Shown here piece after piece: positions 11,190-22,890 of a stretch of DNA of 64,000 nucleotides. Location: contig NC_034438.1 of assembly GCF_002078875.1 (NCBI RefSeq), positions 15,734,208-15,798,207 of the forward strand, given 5' to 3'. The stretch comes from Numida meleagris. Its lineage: Eukaryota; Chordata; Aves; Galliformes; Numididae. Position numbers and translations under genes: made by a program. Position 1 is the stretch's first letter; each line of letters starts with the position of its first letter. The notes under the pieces were generated by a model. It was given only the letters and a program-made list of their open reading frames with translations, ran no database searches and was not told the DNA's origin.

Positions 11190-11718
11190 TGTCATGGTTT
11201 TGTGATTTTCAGTTATTGGTATTCCACATCATAACATCATGTAGTGGATATACCTGGTTCTCAGAAGAGAAGGACTACTACATTCCCCATGGTACTTTGC
11301 TCCTCTGTTACCATTTTCCAGCCAGAGGGAAAAGATAAAAGCTCGCAGTATAAAAACTTGCAGATCACGAGACCTCGTCCCTTTTTCTGCCGTCTCTCGT
11401 CTTGGCAGCACCTCGCTCTCCAGCCGTCTTGTTGTCGGTAGTAGAGTAAGGCCTACCTTGATTTTGGGACATTCTCTCTTGCTGTATTGGATTTACCAGC
11501 TTAAATTGTAACTATATTGTATTATAGCGTGTTGTTTTGCATTCTGATATCTTATTTAGTAAATTAGTTTGTTTCTCCTCAGATTGTTGCCGCTGTTCTC
11601 TGCTCTCAGGGCCATCTCCTTACTCTTTTCCCCTTTTCCCTTTTCCCGGGTCGTGGGTCTGTGGGTCCCCTGTCCCCTTCATCATGGAACCAGGCCGAAC
11701 GCCCATAAACCGTTGACA
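11190..11718 (+). mobile_element. Endogenous retroviral LTR, copy A
   Basis: A full-length LTR-like unit of 529 bp that begins TGTCATGG and ends CCGTTGACA, giving TGTCA/TGACA terminal inverted repeats around the canonical TG...CA ends. It aligns end to end with the minus-strand unit at 37150-37661 and over its first part with 36249-36545, so it is one family. A TATA-like box lies at 11349-11355. No AATAAA was seen. The flanking five bases differ (TCCAT against CAGAT), so no target duplication is preserved. No gag/pol-like frame follows, so it is a solo LTR or the edge of a lost provirus. Which named family it belongs to I cannot tell. Confidence 0.75.
11349..11355 (+). promoter_or_regulatory. 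TATA-like box inside LTR copy A
   Basis: TATAAAA lies about 160 bases into the LTR, where an LTR promoter would be expected. The other two family members have only a GATAAAAC-type sequence at the matching place. The motif alone does not show activity. Confidence 0.3.
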
Positions 11719-12572
11719 CAGATCAGCTATGAGCAAAAGCTCTTTCTCTCTCTCTCTTAAAGATATATATATATATGTATATTAATAAACGTCTTCCTGC
11801 AGAGATCTCTTTGTCTTCTCTTTGGAGGTAGAGCTGTCATGTTACATATTAATGAGGATGTTCAGCACATATATGGGATAATTTTGTTCTGGTACTCTGA
11901 GCACTTGACCTGCCAGGTTGTTTAACCTAAATACCTGCAGATTTTTTAAGCTACACCTATGATTATCCGGCAAAGACATCACATCTGTAATTTTGTAATA
12001 ATTGTATGTAATTTAACTGTAGCAGATAGGGAGAAAATCTTCATTTCTCTGGCAAATATTCAGCATTATGTGGAAAGTATTGGGAACTGAAATAGTTAAA
12101 GAATTTTTTTTCCTGTAAAGTAATGTGTTGTAGATCTATTAAAAGCCATTTTGTTATTACTCATATTTTAGGTCTCAAGAATTAAAAAAACTGACAGTTA
12201 CAGTTATGTGAGGCCTGATGCTAGATTCTGCCACAAAATTCCTTTTAGAGGCTGGAAAAACTGGCGGATAACAGACATCATATGTTGCTGCATCTCACTG
12301 GATCCAAAGGGAATACACTTCACCAAAAATTTAGCAAAGTATTTGGCACAGTAGAGGGGAAAAAATTAAGACATTTTCCTTAGAATAGAAAGTAACAGAA
12401 GCTTTGTATTTTCTTAAGTGAGCATGTATTCGGATTGCCTGCATTGGCTTGGTGTCACACACAGAGCAATTAATCCTGGTGCAGTGGTAACAGGTGCAGA
12501 ATTTATGGCTTTTGTTGCCAGTTCCATCTGAAGCGATGGGCATGCATTCCTTCATCTGTCACTCAGCAAATG
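11719..12572. other. Intergenic sequence with a short (CT)n-(TA)n tract
   Basis: A short pyrimidine run at about 11745-11757 is followed by alternating TA/GATA sequence at about 11763-11785. The remainder is AT-rich and unrecognised. Confidence 0.45.
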
Positions 12573-12668
12573 GACATGCTCTTGGTGGTTCCGCTTGAGC
12601 AGGGCTGTTGGACCAGGTGATCTACAGAGGTCTTCTGCAACCTCAGCCATTCTTCCATTCTGTGATTC
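12573..12668 (+). mobile_element. CR1 LINE 3' tail fragment
   Basis: A short piece of CR1 3' UTR in plus orientation. The series TTGAGCAGGGCTGTTGGACC, then GATCTACAGAGGTCTTCTGC, then CAACCTCAGCCATTC, with a final TTCTGTGATTCC, matches the usual CR1 tail. Only about 95 bp survive. Confidence 0.75.
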
Positions 12669-13094
12669 CTTTCCAGAATTAGGAAATACATTTTTATTCT
12701 TCATCTCTGACCATTTCTTGCTAACAGATGAATAATTTTTACACCTGTGTATACAATATGTAATTTTATTGAAGCCTAAATGTCCTTGAGTGTTACATGA
12801 AGCTTAATTTTAAGGTGTCCCACCATGAAGGAGAATCCCAAGCTCTAAACTACGTGCCTGTTTTCCAAGAGTAACCAGAATAACAGAGCTCTATAGAATT
12901 CTTACAGGAATCCATGAGACTTTTCTTAAGATAGCTTTCTACGGCTCAGCACAAATTTCTTTTCATTCCTTCCCTGCTGCCTTCTGCACTAGTTATAAAC
13001 CAGTCTCTGAAGGAAAGTGTTGAAAATGACTTTGGGACTCACTAGTTGTTTTTATGTCTTCCCTATACTGTGGTATGCAAAACAGCACACATTT
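12669..13094. other. Intergenic sequence, nothing recognised
   Basis: AT-rich spacer between a CR1 tail and an LTR fragment. No gene or repeat signal seen. Confidence 0.45.
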
Positions 13095-13249
13095 TGTTGT
13101 GGTTTAATGCAGCAGGCTATTTGCTCACCCTTGCCCCCACCCCCTCCAGTGGGATGAGGGAGCAAATTGGAAATAAAATAGAATTTAAATGTAATAAGAG
13201 AGAATAGGAAAAGAGAATAGGAAAAAAGAAAAGGCAACAATAACAATAT
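13095..13249. mobile_element. LTR end fragment of an avian endogenous retrovirus
   Basis: It opens with TGTTGTGGTTTAATGCAGCA and continues with a C-rich run and AGTGGGATGAGGGAG, a combination I know as one terminus of a common avian retroviral LTR. It then becomes purine-rich and ends against the mariner at about 13250. The element is truncated there, and I see no continuation beyond the mariner's right end at 13812. Orientation within the parent LTR is uncertain. Confidence 0.5.
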
Positions 13250-13812
13250 ATGTAGATCACTCTGAAAGTAATGCCTCCTATTTATTTCTATGGAAAGTAC
13301 AACAGATACAAAGAGCACAATAACACTTTTTGGTAGAGCAAATTCTCATCTACAAAACACTTTTTCAACATAGTCAGCACCATTAGCTAATTGATGCAGA
13401 CGAGCTGATTGAGATGGTCTTCATTTCATGGTGACAGCTGTGCATGGCTGTCCAGAACGTGGCTTGTCTTTCATGTCACTGTCAACATTGCGGAAACACA
13501 CCACCCACAGCCTCACTGTGCTCACATCCACTGTTTGGTCTCCAGCAATGTTCAGCAAATGTCAGTGAATGTCAATGGGTGCCATTTTTTTCTTGTAGAG
13601 GAATTCAGTGACACACCTTTTCTTCATACACACTTCCATGTCAGACACCATTCATTCAGACTGCTCCTCTGCTGCCATCTGTCACATGGCAACAAAATGT
13701 AACAGAGTATTGGTGAGAAGGTTCAACTTCTACTGTCATACCATCAGCAACCTCTTCTGACCTTGTGGGCCTACGTAATAAAACAGAGGCATTACTCTTG
13801 AAGTAGCCTTTG
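13250..13812 (-). mobile_element. Mariner (Galluhop-like) element, minus orientation, internally deleted
   Basis: Both terminal inverted repeats are recognisable: AAGTAATGCCTCC near 13266-13278 at the left, and the complementary GAGGCATTACT near 13787-13797 at the right. The element is about 560 bp, under half of full length. It is the same family as 3483-4016 but keeps a slightly different piece of transposase, so the two were deleted independently. It abuts an LTR scrap on its left. Confidence 0.85.
13300..13639 (-). pseudogene. Mariner transposase remnant
   Basis: On the minus strand a start at 13639 reads MEVCMKKRCVTEFLY, then a stop, then DQTVDVSTVRLWVV (helix-turn-helix region), then DMKDKPRSGQPCTAV, the linker that precedes the catalytic domain in this family. 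Directly after that the sequence jumps to the C-terminal NGADYVEK region. The catalytic Asp triad is missing, and stops interrupt the frame. It can serve as a marker for aligning the other copies but not as an enzyme. Confidence 0.75.
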
Positions 13813-15429
13813 TAATATTTGGAATATAATCTCCTATCAACTGAAGACAGTGAAAATTCTATAATCGCTTCCATCAGATTTTAATGGAAAAATCAAGGGA
13901 TGGAAAATCCATCATTCTTGTGTTTTTTGTTTTTTTTTTTCAGATGGCTCAATTATTATTTTACCAACCCTTTTTCTTCTTACATTACATGTTTTGTTTC
14001 AGTTTTCAGCTACTGGATTTTATAGTACCAGCTAGATTAATATAACTCTAATATCTGGTTTCTACCCTGCAATCAAGTTATCATTCAATTTTCTTTCTGA
14101 TAAACTAAACTGACTGCTTCTGACATTCTTCGCTTCTACAGTATTTTCTCTTGTTAAATAATAACTTCAGTATCCTCTCTAACATTTCAAGATGTTTTAA
14201 AAATGTGACATTAGCCCAAGCAAAATATCAAAAGATCTCAGAAGTGAGAGATAATATCTCTTTCCTACTTTTATTTTCATGTGGATATTTGAGAATTAAA
14301 TCTTATAATAGTCTTGTTAGGTTCCATGTTGAGTCTACACTAAAAACTAGATATTATTCTCTGTCAAAGTTTTTCAGAACCAAAGTTTATCTCCTCCAAA
14401 TGGAGTACGTATTCATTATTTATTGGCAGATTTTTTAAAATTTGGTTATATTAAAATACATTCTGATTGAGCTGCCCCAATTTACCTAGACAACTGATTA
14501 AGCATGTCTGTCTTCCTCAATTTATCATCTGCAAATTTTAGGAGCAGCATCAAATTTCACATTTATTTCCAGATCATTTGTTAAAATGTTTTGTAACATG
14601 GGATCTTTGTGGAATCCCAATGCAAAATTCACACTTGACAATGATTCTCCACTGACAAATAGTTTTTGAAAGCCATCTATTAAACAACTTTTAACACATT
14701 TAATATGTATTTTATTGGTATCGTATAGTGCTAGGTTCTGAAACAGTATGTCATGTGATATTACCACAGACACTGTAAAAAGTCCGGACCTATTATGTCT
14801 TTGGTTATCTTTATCATCCAAACTGGAATCTTAAAAAAAAAAGTAATGTATTTATTTGACAGGTCTTATTTAATGGGAAAAAAGCAACACCACAACAACA
14901 GCAACAACAACAACCAGTCTCATGTTAGCAAGCATTAATTGTACGACAGTTCTTCAATTCTTCTTTAACTGAATTCCTCTGTTTCATGTCACCTAATGTA
15001 ACATACTGATACCTTGTCAGCTCTGAGATAATATGGCAAGGATCTCACAAGAATGTATCAGCTCTCTAACAAGTATTGAAAAAAGGAAAACTTGGACCAT
15101 AATTCCCAGGAATAACCCAGCAATATTTTCTGATAAGTAGACTTTAGTACAACTTGATACATTCAAAATCTTTATTATATCATCTTATATTTTCTAGAAT
15201 AGCCTTGTACCCCAGTACTTATCTCCTCACCCTACACAAGTTGATTTGACATCAGGAATTTCAAGCAGTGGCAAACAAAGTGAATGTTTCAAGAGCAGCA
15301 CTATCACTGGTCTGATGTTTTCTAAATAAGGTTTGCTAAGATGTTAACAGATGAGAAAAGAACAAATGTGAATCTGATAAATATTTAATGTAATATACAT
15401 ATTGTGATTCAGAATTAATTCTTAAGCAT
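13813..15429. other. Intergenic AT-rich sequence with a short (CAA)n run
   Basis: No gene or transposon recognised. A short CAA-type microsatellite lies at about 14886-14914. The rest is unique-looking AT-rich DNA. Confidence 0.45.
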
Positions 15430-15667
15430 TCCTTTTTCTTTTCTTTTCTTTTCTTTTCTTTTCTTTTCTTTTCTTTTCTTTTCTTTTCTTTTCTTTTCTT
15501 TTCTTTTCTTTTCTTTTCTTTTCNCTTTTCTTTTCTTTTCTTTTCTTTTCTTTTCTTTTCTTTTCTTTTTTTTCTTTTCTTTTCTTTTCTTTTCTTTTCT
15601 TTTCTTTTCTTTTCTTTTCTTTTCTTTTCTTTTCTTTTCTTTTCTTTTCTTTTCTTTTTTTCTTTTC

Positions 15668-15700
<33 letters not shown>
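15430..15700 (+). repeat. (TTTTC)n microsatellite tract, about 270 bp
   Basis: An almost uninterrupted run of the pentamer TTTTC on the plus strand (GAAAA on the minus strand), with two short phase slips and a T-rich end. It contains one ambiguous base. The long minus-strand Lys/Glu/Arg frame through it is only the repeat read as codons. Confidence 0.97.
15524..15524. other. Ambiguous base (N)
   Basis: A single N within the (TTTTC)n tract. It marks an unresolved base, and possibly an unresolved repeat length, in the assembly. Confidence 0.98.
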
Positions 15701-18470
15701 CCCAGTAGTAGGAATAGATGTAGTGCAACAAATACAATCAGAAATTTAATTTTTACCTGTCATGGCATGCTATCTTTGATAAGATGTGCAGTTTGTAGTC
15801 TGGAGGTCCCATGATACTTTTAGACCTGGCATATTTACTAGTACAGTCCTTCTGTAGTCACCCTGGAGAATTCCTACAGATACTCACAGAATCAGAAATG
15901 CACTTCACTTTCAGAGGACTGGAAGTGGGGAATGGGGTGCATAAACCATCCCAAGGAAGAACTCACACTGATACCCTGTAGAGAAATCAATGCTGCTATC
16001 AGATGCGAGGAAGTCTAATCTGAGATTCTAGAATGTATGAAGAAGAGGTTGGTGCTGTATCTGGATACAAGAAGAAGACCTTTGTATGAACCCAGAGCTC
16101 AAAGAATACAGGAACAATGGGGAGAAAAAGAGGCAGCAATTGAAATCATTTCCCCAGCAGAAGCCAGGGACAATATTACAGTGGATTTTCTTTTGTAAGA
16201 AGGGAATGGAGAATTGAGGGAAAAATAAAGAAGTTATACTACATTGCTTCTAGATCCTGTATGGGAAAAAAAGGAAAAGAGAAACTCCCCAGATTGTGCC
16301 TTCTCCTCTTATGTATCTTCATACATTGGACAATTTTGAATTGAATTGAAAATGGATTTCATTTTGTGTCTGAGGAAAAGCTCCAGGCACAGATCAAGAA
16401 GCAAAGCCTTACTGACTAACACAGTAACAACATTAGTTCAATAGGATCCATGTGAGAGGATCCATAAACATCTGTATTAGTATATATCTTGTTACTTCTC
16501 TTCATCTTATTACATTTTCCTTAAGCACTTTTCCAGTAGTCTGGCTCAAAAAATCTCAGTCATAGCAAATAAAGCAACGGTAAATTAAGTTTTCATTGGC
16601 CATAATTTGAAGATATAAAACATTAAATCTTTAGTCATTCTGTACTAAATTTTGAAAGAACAAAGCTAGTAAGCTAATGGCGCAATTAGAGCAGTCTATG
16701 CTGTGCAATCATGGTACTGGTTTCCAAAGACAAGAAGAAAAATAAAAAGGAAATCAGAAGGTAAATCAGAATTTTCTAGGGTTGTTCGAGGCTTTCTTTG
16801 TCTGTCTGTTTGAGGCTTTGGCCTAATTTTGCACTTACAATGCCAAGTATTTATGTAAACAGATTGAAATCATATCAATAAATTAATCATGGAAAGTGAT
16901 TGAAATCAAGCCCTTGATTCTTGGTTCTAAAATCAGAATTGGAGGAAGTGCCCCTTCATCCCATTCTGGGGTCACCTTCTGAGAGTCATCCACCCTGACT
17001 CACTCAACATGTGGACAAGGGTGACCATCTTATGGTATAAATGAATACAGTTATCATGAGTTATAGATATTGGTTTGGAAAAAGTGTTATCATGCCACAG
17101 AATTTAAGAAAATTCTGAAAATATTCAGGAGTAGCCAAAGCTTTTCAGAATATCTTATGAAAAGCCAAGGAGACACAGATAAAACAAATAGTTGTCAAGA
17201 TACTTCACAACTGACTGCATAAGACCCTTGTTTCAATAAAGATCAGACTAAATAACATCTGAACAACTATCTTTTCTAATAAATTATTTTAAATATTTAG
17301 GATGCTTTAAATTGGATACAGCTTTCTGCAAAAAACCTTCTCACTGTATGGAAATTTTTGAAATTGTAAATATTCTACTTTTAACTGAATCTAAATAAAA
17401 TTAAATCTTATTTTTAAAAGGATTTTTAAGAATATGAAAACAAGTTCAGATCAGAATATTCCCATCAATTTAATTATAATGTTTTTTTTAAAATCCTAGA
17501 GTTTAGAATAACTTTGTTTGTTTTCTTTCCTCCTCAGTTAAATTTGCTAAAATTTCATTAAAAAATCTTCTGTGAACAAAAGCAACAAACTTCTTCTCCT
17601 GTTGAAATGTGAAAGCCATTCTTAAATAGTTTTAAGTGGGAAGATAGTAAAATACACTTAGCATCTCAAATAATTTCAGTTTAATTAATTAATATTTTCA
17701 CAAGAAATGTGGAAACTGTCAGATGATTCCAACACAGTCTAGTGGATATGTTGTTGTTATCTATCTATTCTTGGTAAATGAAAGAGCTTTAGAAAACTGC
17801 TACAATTTTTTCAACTATTTAGAAGAGTAAGACACTTTTATATCACCAAGGCTGTGAAACTATTTAAGAATTAATTTTCCACTGGGGAAAGGACTGATGT
17901 GTTTAAGAAAAGTCTAAATTTCATTTGAGAATTTATATTAAGTGCCTTTATCTATGCATTTCATTAAAGGACTTTTTAGGGCCCATTGTGAATTTAATAA
18001 TAATAATGCAGAATAGTATAAAAATAAGATTGAGAAAAGCCCCCTCCAAATTCTGGCAATAGAAAGAAAGAATAGTAGAGAGTGGATGCAGATTAAAACT
18101 GTATTATTTGAAAAGAATTTCTGTCTTAAGAAGCTTAATCTCCCTACATGTCTAAATAATTAAACATAAGGTGCCTTCCAGGGCTTTAATGATGCATTTC
18201 ACTTAAGATCACGAGGCAATTGAAACTTGTATAGAGTCCGAAAAAAAAAAATTGTCATCCATTAGAAAATGTAATAAATAATTGTGTAACCCTGCTTAGT
18301 GTTTATGCCATCAGTTAAATTAAACAGGACAGGAATAGTAGGTCTGGAGATTTTCAGTATTAGTGACCTTGCCTTGAAGTATTTTGTCTCTTTAGGATAT
18401 TTTTGAGGACATTGCATAAGTAAGCTGATTCCATGTTAATTCAGCTTGCTCCTTAACAGCAGTTTAATAT
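15701..18470. other. Intergenic AT-rich sequence, nothing recognised
   Basis: About 2.8 kb of unique-looking sequence without recognisable genes or repeats, other than short A runs. Confidence 0.45.
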
Positions 18471-18477
18471 AGGCAAT

Positions 18478-18556
18478 GTATATATATATATATATATGCT
18501 ATATTCATATATATATATATGTTATATCCATATATATTTTTTATATATATATATGT
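18478..18556. repeat. AT-rich palindromic (TA)n cluster
   Basis: Three runs of alternating TA separated by short ATATTCAT and ATATCCAT-type interruptions. The tract is strongly self-complementary and could extrude as a cruciform. Short frames across it (Ile/Tyr-rich) are artefacts. Confidence 0.9.
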
Positions 18557-20126
18557 TGCCTATATGTGTTGCCTCACTATGGGGAAGGTAGTGCCTCTAT
18601 GTCATGGTCCTCTTATCCTCTCATTTCAGGAAAAGACTGCCAGCTAGGGCATATGTAGTATCATGGTATCAACACAGGGATGGCCAGAGGAGGAAATGAC
18701 CTATTCTGGGAATCATGTTTTAGATAAAAAGCCTCCCTTCAGAAGGGCTTTCATTTGGGGAATGCCTTACTCACACAAAGTTTGGATACAAAGATAGGAA
18801 TGGAAGTATACCTTTTTGGCAGGAGGCAAAAATGAAGTAATAAAAAAATATATTTCTAATGTTTATGAAGATAGGATATTTTTTGACATGACAAACAAAT
18901 TCTAAGTGGCTTCTGTAAAATCAGCTATGATCCATTCCAGCTGATACCAAAACCAAAGCACTCCATGCACTAAATTTTACTAATATAAACATACTTAAAT
19001 CATTATGAGGATTCATCACAGGTAGGCATCAATTAAATTTTTATTGTCATTGCCAGTAGAGCCACTGTGCTAAGCCCAGAGGTGGGTGTACCTCGCCATC
19101 CTTCCCATCTCTCCAGCTCTACTCCATTCCTCTTCTGTCACGCCAGCAGCTTGCGTGTCTCATCACTTGGCTGCAGTAGCTCCCTATCTGACTTCTCTGT
19201 TAAACTAGGGGCTTGGGAATTAGACTGTTATCATCACAAACCACCCCTCTGTACCATCCCTGGTAAAATAAGAATAAATAACAAGTAAATATAAGAAGGA
19301 GTATCTCCTTTAACATAGTATATGTATATGCACTACATAAATTAATCTTAACAACAGGGATACAGGAAACCAAGTATATTAAAATCATTCTCTATTCAAA
19401 TTGTCCAAAGACATTAGAAAACTGAGCCACATTCATTCCTACTGGAAGTACATTTGAAACATAATGCAACTTCCTTTTTATAAATGTCTAAACTCTTTAT
19501 CTTCTCTGTAATACTTACATTTAAAAAAAATGAGATACTACATGCACATCTCTCAGTTATATGACTCATTAACCCCCCAAGAAAAAAACATACTGTTTCA
19601 CTTCTTTCAAGGACTTTTTTTTCCTTTATTCAATGAAAGTCAAATAATGTATCATTTTTCTGTATGGCGCCATATAAAAACTCATCTGAGGTGACCTATG
19701 ATTCTATAACCATTTGTTTCATAAAAGTGAAGCTAAAATTAGGAGGTTTAAAATAATTTACAATAAAACTACAATACTAAAGTTTTCTCTTAAATATAGT
19801 ATCACTTAATTTATATCTTTCTAATGTGCTTGCAATCAATTTTAAAAGAAAGTCTGAAATTTATGGCCTTGTATCTAATAACTAGATTAAACTCTGAGGA
19901 TGGAGCAACTGTCATGTATAATGACCGTAAAATTACAGTTGTGCAGCAGATGCAATCATATGTAATAACCTTGTCCAAGCTTCAGTGGTGGGATATTTAA
20001 ATATTTGCTCATTTTCCAGATCTCACCTATGAGTGTTTAGTGAAGAAGAGCTTATACCAAAAATGCAAGCAGGTACCTGACCTGAAGATTCAGCAAACCA
20101 GTGCCCCGGATGCACTGCTGTTCATG
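18557..20126. other. Intergenic sequence, nothing recognised
   Basis: Mostly AT-rich. Positions 19065-19265 are more GC-rich with pyrimidine-rich stretches, but I see no known repeat or exon signal there. Confidence 0.45.
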
Positions 20127-20262
20127 GAATCATAGAATTGAATAATAGAACCATCAAGATTGGAAAAGACCAATAAGATCATCTAGTCCAACCATTAACG
20201 CACCGCCACCTTGCCCACTAAACCACACCCCTCTGTGTCCTTCCTCACTAATGTCCTCAGTT
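20127..20262 (-). mobile_element. CR1 LINE 3' end scrap, minus orientation
   Basis: It starts with AATCATAGAATTG and continues with GATTGGAAAAGACC, then GATCATCTAGTCCAACCATT, then TGCCCACTAAACCAC, the reverse complement of a CR1 3' UTR. Only about 135 bp remain. It is arranged tail-outward against the plus-strand CR1 that follows about 40 bases later. Confidence 0.8.
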
Positions 20263-20300
20263 CACACTACTGCAGATTTTCACCATATGCTAGCATTCCT

Positions 20301-20495
20301 TACTCAGAGAGTGGTGAGGTGCTGAAATAGGTTGCCCAGAGAAGTTGTGGATGCTCTATCCCTGGAGGTGCTCAAGGCCGGACTGGATGGGACCCTGGGC
20401 AACCTGATCTGGTGGGTGGCAAACTCGCCCATGGCAGGGAGTTTGAAAATATACAAATTCCCTTCCAACTTATGCCATTCCATGATTCTATGATC
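20301..20495 (+). mobile_element. CR1 LINE 3' end scrap, plus orientation
   Basis: It begins in the C-terminal ORF2 codons (the series GTTGCCCAGAGAAGTTGTGG, then CTGGAGGTGCTCAAGGCC) and runs through the 3' UTR to the tail TTCCATGATTCTATGATC. It is heavily 5'-truncated. Confidence 0.88.
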
Positions 20496-21339
20496 TTGTG
20501 CTATACTGATATTAAGTAAACATGGTATGGATCATATCTGTTTCTAATCAGCCTTATGATTACAGTATTTTCAAGGCAGATATTAGTTTAAATTTCTGGA
20601 GATTCCAGACTGATCAAGGAATGAAGCCCATGTTTCCACTGCTGAGTGTACACTCTGTCTGCCATACAATAAATCAAAGAGTAGGCTATCCTCATTTGGC
20701 AGCATTTCAAAACAGCACTTTTGATTGAGTGTTAGTTCTCAGGAGAGTAGTACTCTGCTGAACGTATGGCACTGCCAGGACCCAGGGTACCTGGAGATCC
20801 AGATTTCTCCTGTGCATGGGACTTATGTAGCTGCAGTCTGAATGTTTCCTGCACAAGCTGCGACCTGCTTTCTAATGCATCGCAGTCTCCAGGCATCCAG
20901 ATTATAAACTGAATTGCCCCTGTAGAGCAAGACTCTGAAAATTTTATCACTATGTTGAATATGTTCCATATCTGACCCTTTCTTTATAGAAAAATGCAGT
21001 CATTTTTTAAGGCAAATGGTAATTAATGTCTGAGAGTCCTTATTCACTGACAGTTAGGTGATAGCACCTCAGTATTCACATTGTCAGTCACTTCAACTGT
21101 GTATTAATCTTTCATCGGAAATTAATCTCTTTCATTTCTAATTGCAATGTTTTCTATTAAGTTTTCATGGAGGGTATCTATACAAGCAGTATTTTAAAGA
21201 ACACACTAAAAAAATCAGTTGTTCACATGGTAGACTAAACTGTTTTTTGAATAAACTAGAAGCCAATATCACCAACACCTAAACAGAGAGCAATTTGAGA
21301 CATCTTAAACAATTTCCACAAATCCCATTGCTCTTAATT
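20496..21339. other. Intergenic sequence, nothing recognised
   Basis: Unique-looking sequence between CR1 fragments. 20730-20950 is slightly more GC-rich, but no identity could be assigned. Confidence 0.4.
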
Positions 21340-21902
21340 AGAATGAGTAAAAGAAAATATAGACTGAGTGGAGAAAGGATTGAGAGCAGCCCTAAGAATG
21401 ATTTGGGGATGGTGGTTAATGAGAAGTTCAACATGAGCTGAAAACCTCTGCTTGCAGCTGAGAAGGGCAACTGTATCCAGGTATGCATCAAAAGAAAAAT
21501 GACAAGCAGGGTGAGGGAAGTGATCTGCTCCTTCACTTCAGTGAGACCCAACCTGTGATACTGTGTTCAGGTCTGGGACTCCCAAAGGACACAGACTGAT
21601 TCCAGAGGAGGGCCACGAAGATGATTAAGGGGCTAGAGCAGCTATCCTTCAAATTAAAGGAGGGTAGATTTAGATTACATATTCAGAAGAAATTCTTTGC
21701 TATGATGGTGAAAAAAAAACACTGAAACAGGTTGCCCAAAGAAGTTGTTCATGTCTCATCCCTGAAGCTGTTCAAGGCCAGGCTGGATGGGACTTCTACC
21801 TGATCTAGTGGCAGGTGTCCCTGTGCACAGCAAGAAGTTTGGTAGTAAATGATCTTCAAGGTCTCTTCCAACTTAAGACCCTCAGTGATTCTATGATTCT
21901 AC
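21340..21902 (+). mobile_element. CR1 LINE 3' part with internal deletion
   Basis: ORF2 C-terminal sequence in plus orientation. From about 21390 it corresponds to the ESSPKNDLGMVVNEK region, followed by LLQLRRATVSRYASKEK and the EEGHEDD region. Around 21650 it skips from the 'LEQLSF' block to the block reading LKEGRFRLHIQKKFF, leaving out the segment with 'RLRELGLFSLE'. It then continues normally to the tail TTCTATGATTCTACG. Several stops are present. Confidence 0.85.
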
Positions 21903-22890
21903 GAAAATATTCAGTCAGCTGGCAAAAGCTACTGCTGTCAAAGTCATTCACTTTTGGAGTTCAGGTTTCAATTGTTTTAAATAATAGACAGTCTTACACA
22001 AAACATACTGCTTCCATGAAAAATATATATATTTCCTCTTTTATTAGAGAGTCTTTGAAGTGCCATGGGCCTGGAATGCGTGTCAAAATTTGTTTGTCTC
22101 TAGGTAAAGTTCTTTTTTTTTAATATAGGAAGTAATGAAATTTAATAAAAAAACAACTTATACACAACCTACAGTACAGACTGGTTTTATTTCTTAATGA
22201 AAACTACTGGAGTCTACTAGTAGTAAACAGTATTAGACATCTGAATCATGGGTGCCTATTCACTGCAAAGCAAGTCTCCTAAATTCTTTGGGAGACCTTC
22301 AAGAATCCTTGGCAAGATTGACAAAATCATTTTCGAGATTTTGAAATATATCTCTTTTGAAATATTATTTTGCACTTATTCATAGAAATACGTTTCTTCC
22401 TAAGATATACAGGTGCACAAAATAAAATATGCTATACTTTGAACACAAATAATACATTAAGTTGAATACTTATTCAGCTGAATGACCCATTTTTGAAATA
22501 ACTAGAAAGATTTGGTGCAGATGCAACATGTAGTGTTCCTTTGTTAAAACTGTGCAGTACTTATACTCAAGTGATAGAAACCTTAAAAAATACAAGAATT
22601 TACAAAATAATCCAATTTTAAGCAACATAAAACTATCAATTCAAGTGAAAGTCAGGAGGAGCCAGAATGCTTATCTAGAAAATGGAAACAGATTCTGATC
22701 TCTTATTCTTCCACATTTTATTCAGAACAGAAATTGGAATGTAAAAGCTACCTTTTTTAGACTATAGGTACAAGTTGCCCTGCAATGGCCACAGATTTTT
22801 CCTCTCTTAGAAACAGCAATTATCCAATGGGAGTTAGGATAATCATTAAAGGACAGGGGAAGAGGCATTTGTGCTCTTGGTGCTCTAAGT
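21903..22890. other. Intergenic AT-rich sequence, nothing recognised
   Basis: Unique-looking DNA between two CR1 fragments. No features seen. Confidence 0.45.

Noticed and set aside
15336..15737. 133-codon minus-strand Lys/Arg/Glu-rich frame
   Set aside because: It is the (TTTTC)n microsatellite read as codons and contains an ambiguous base.
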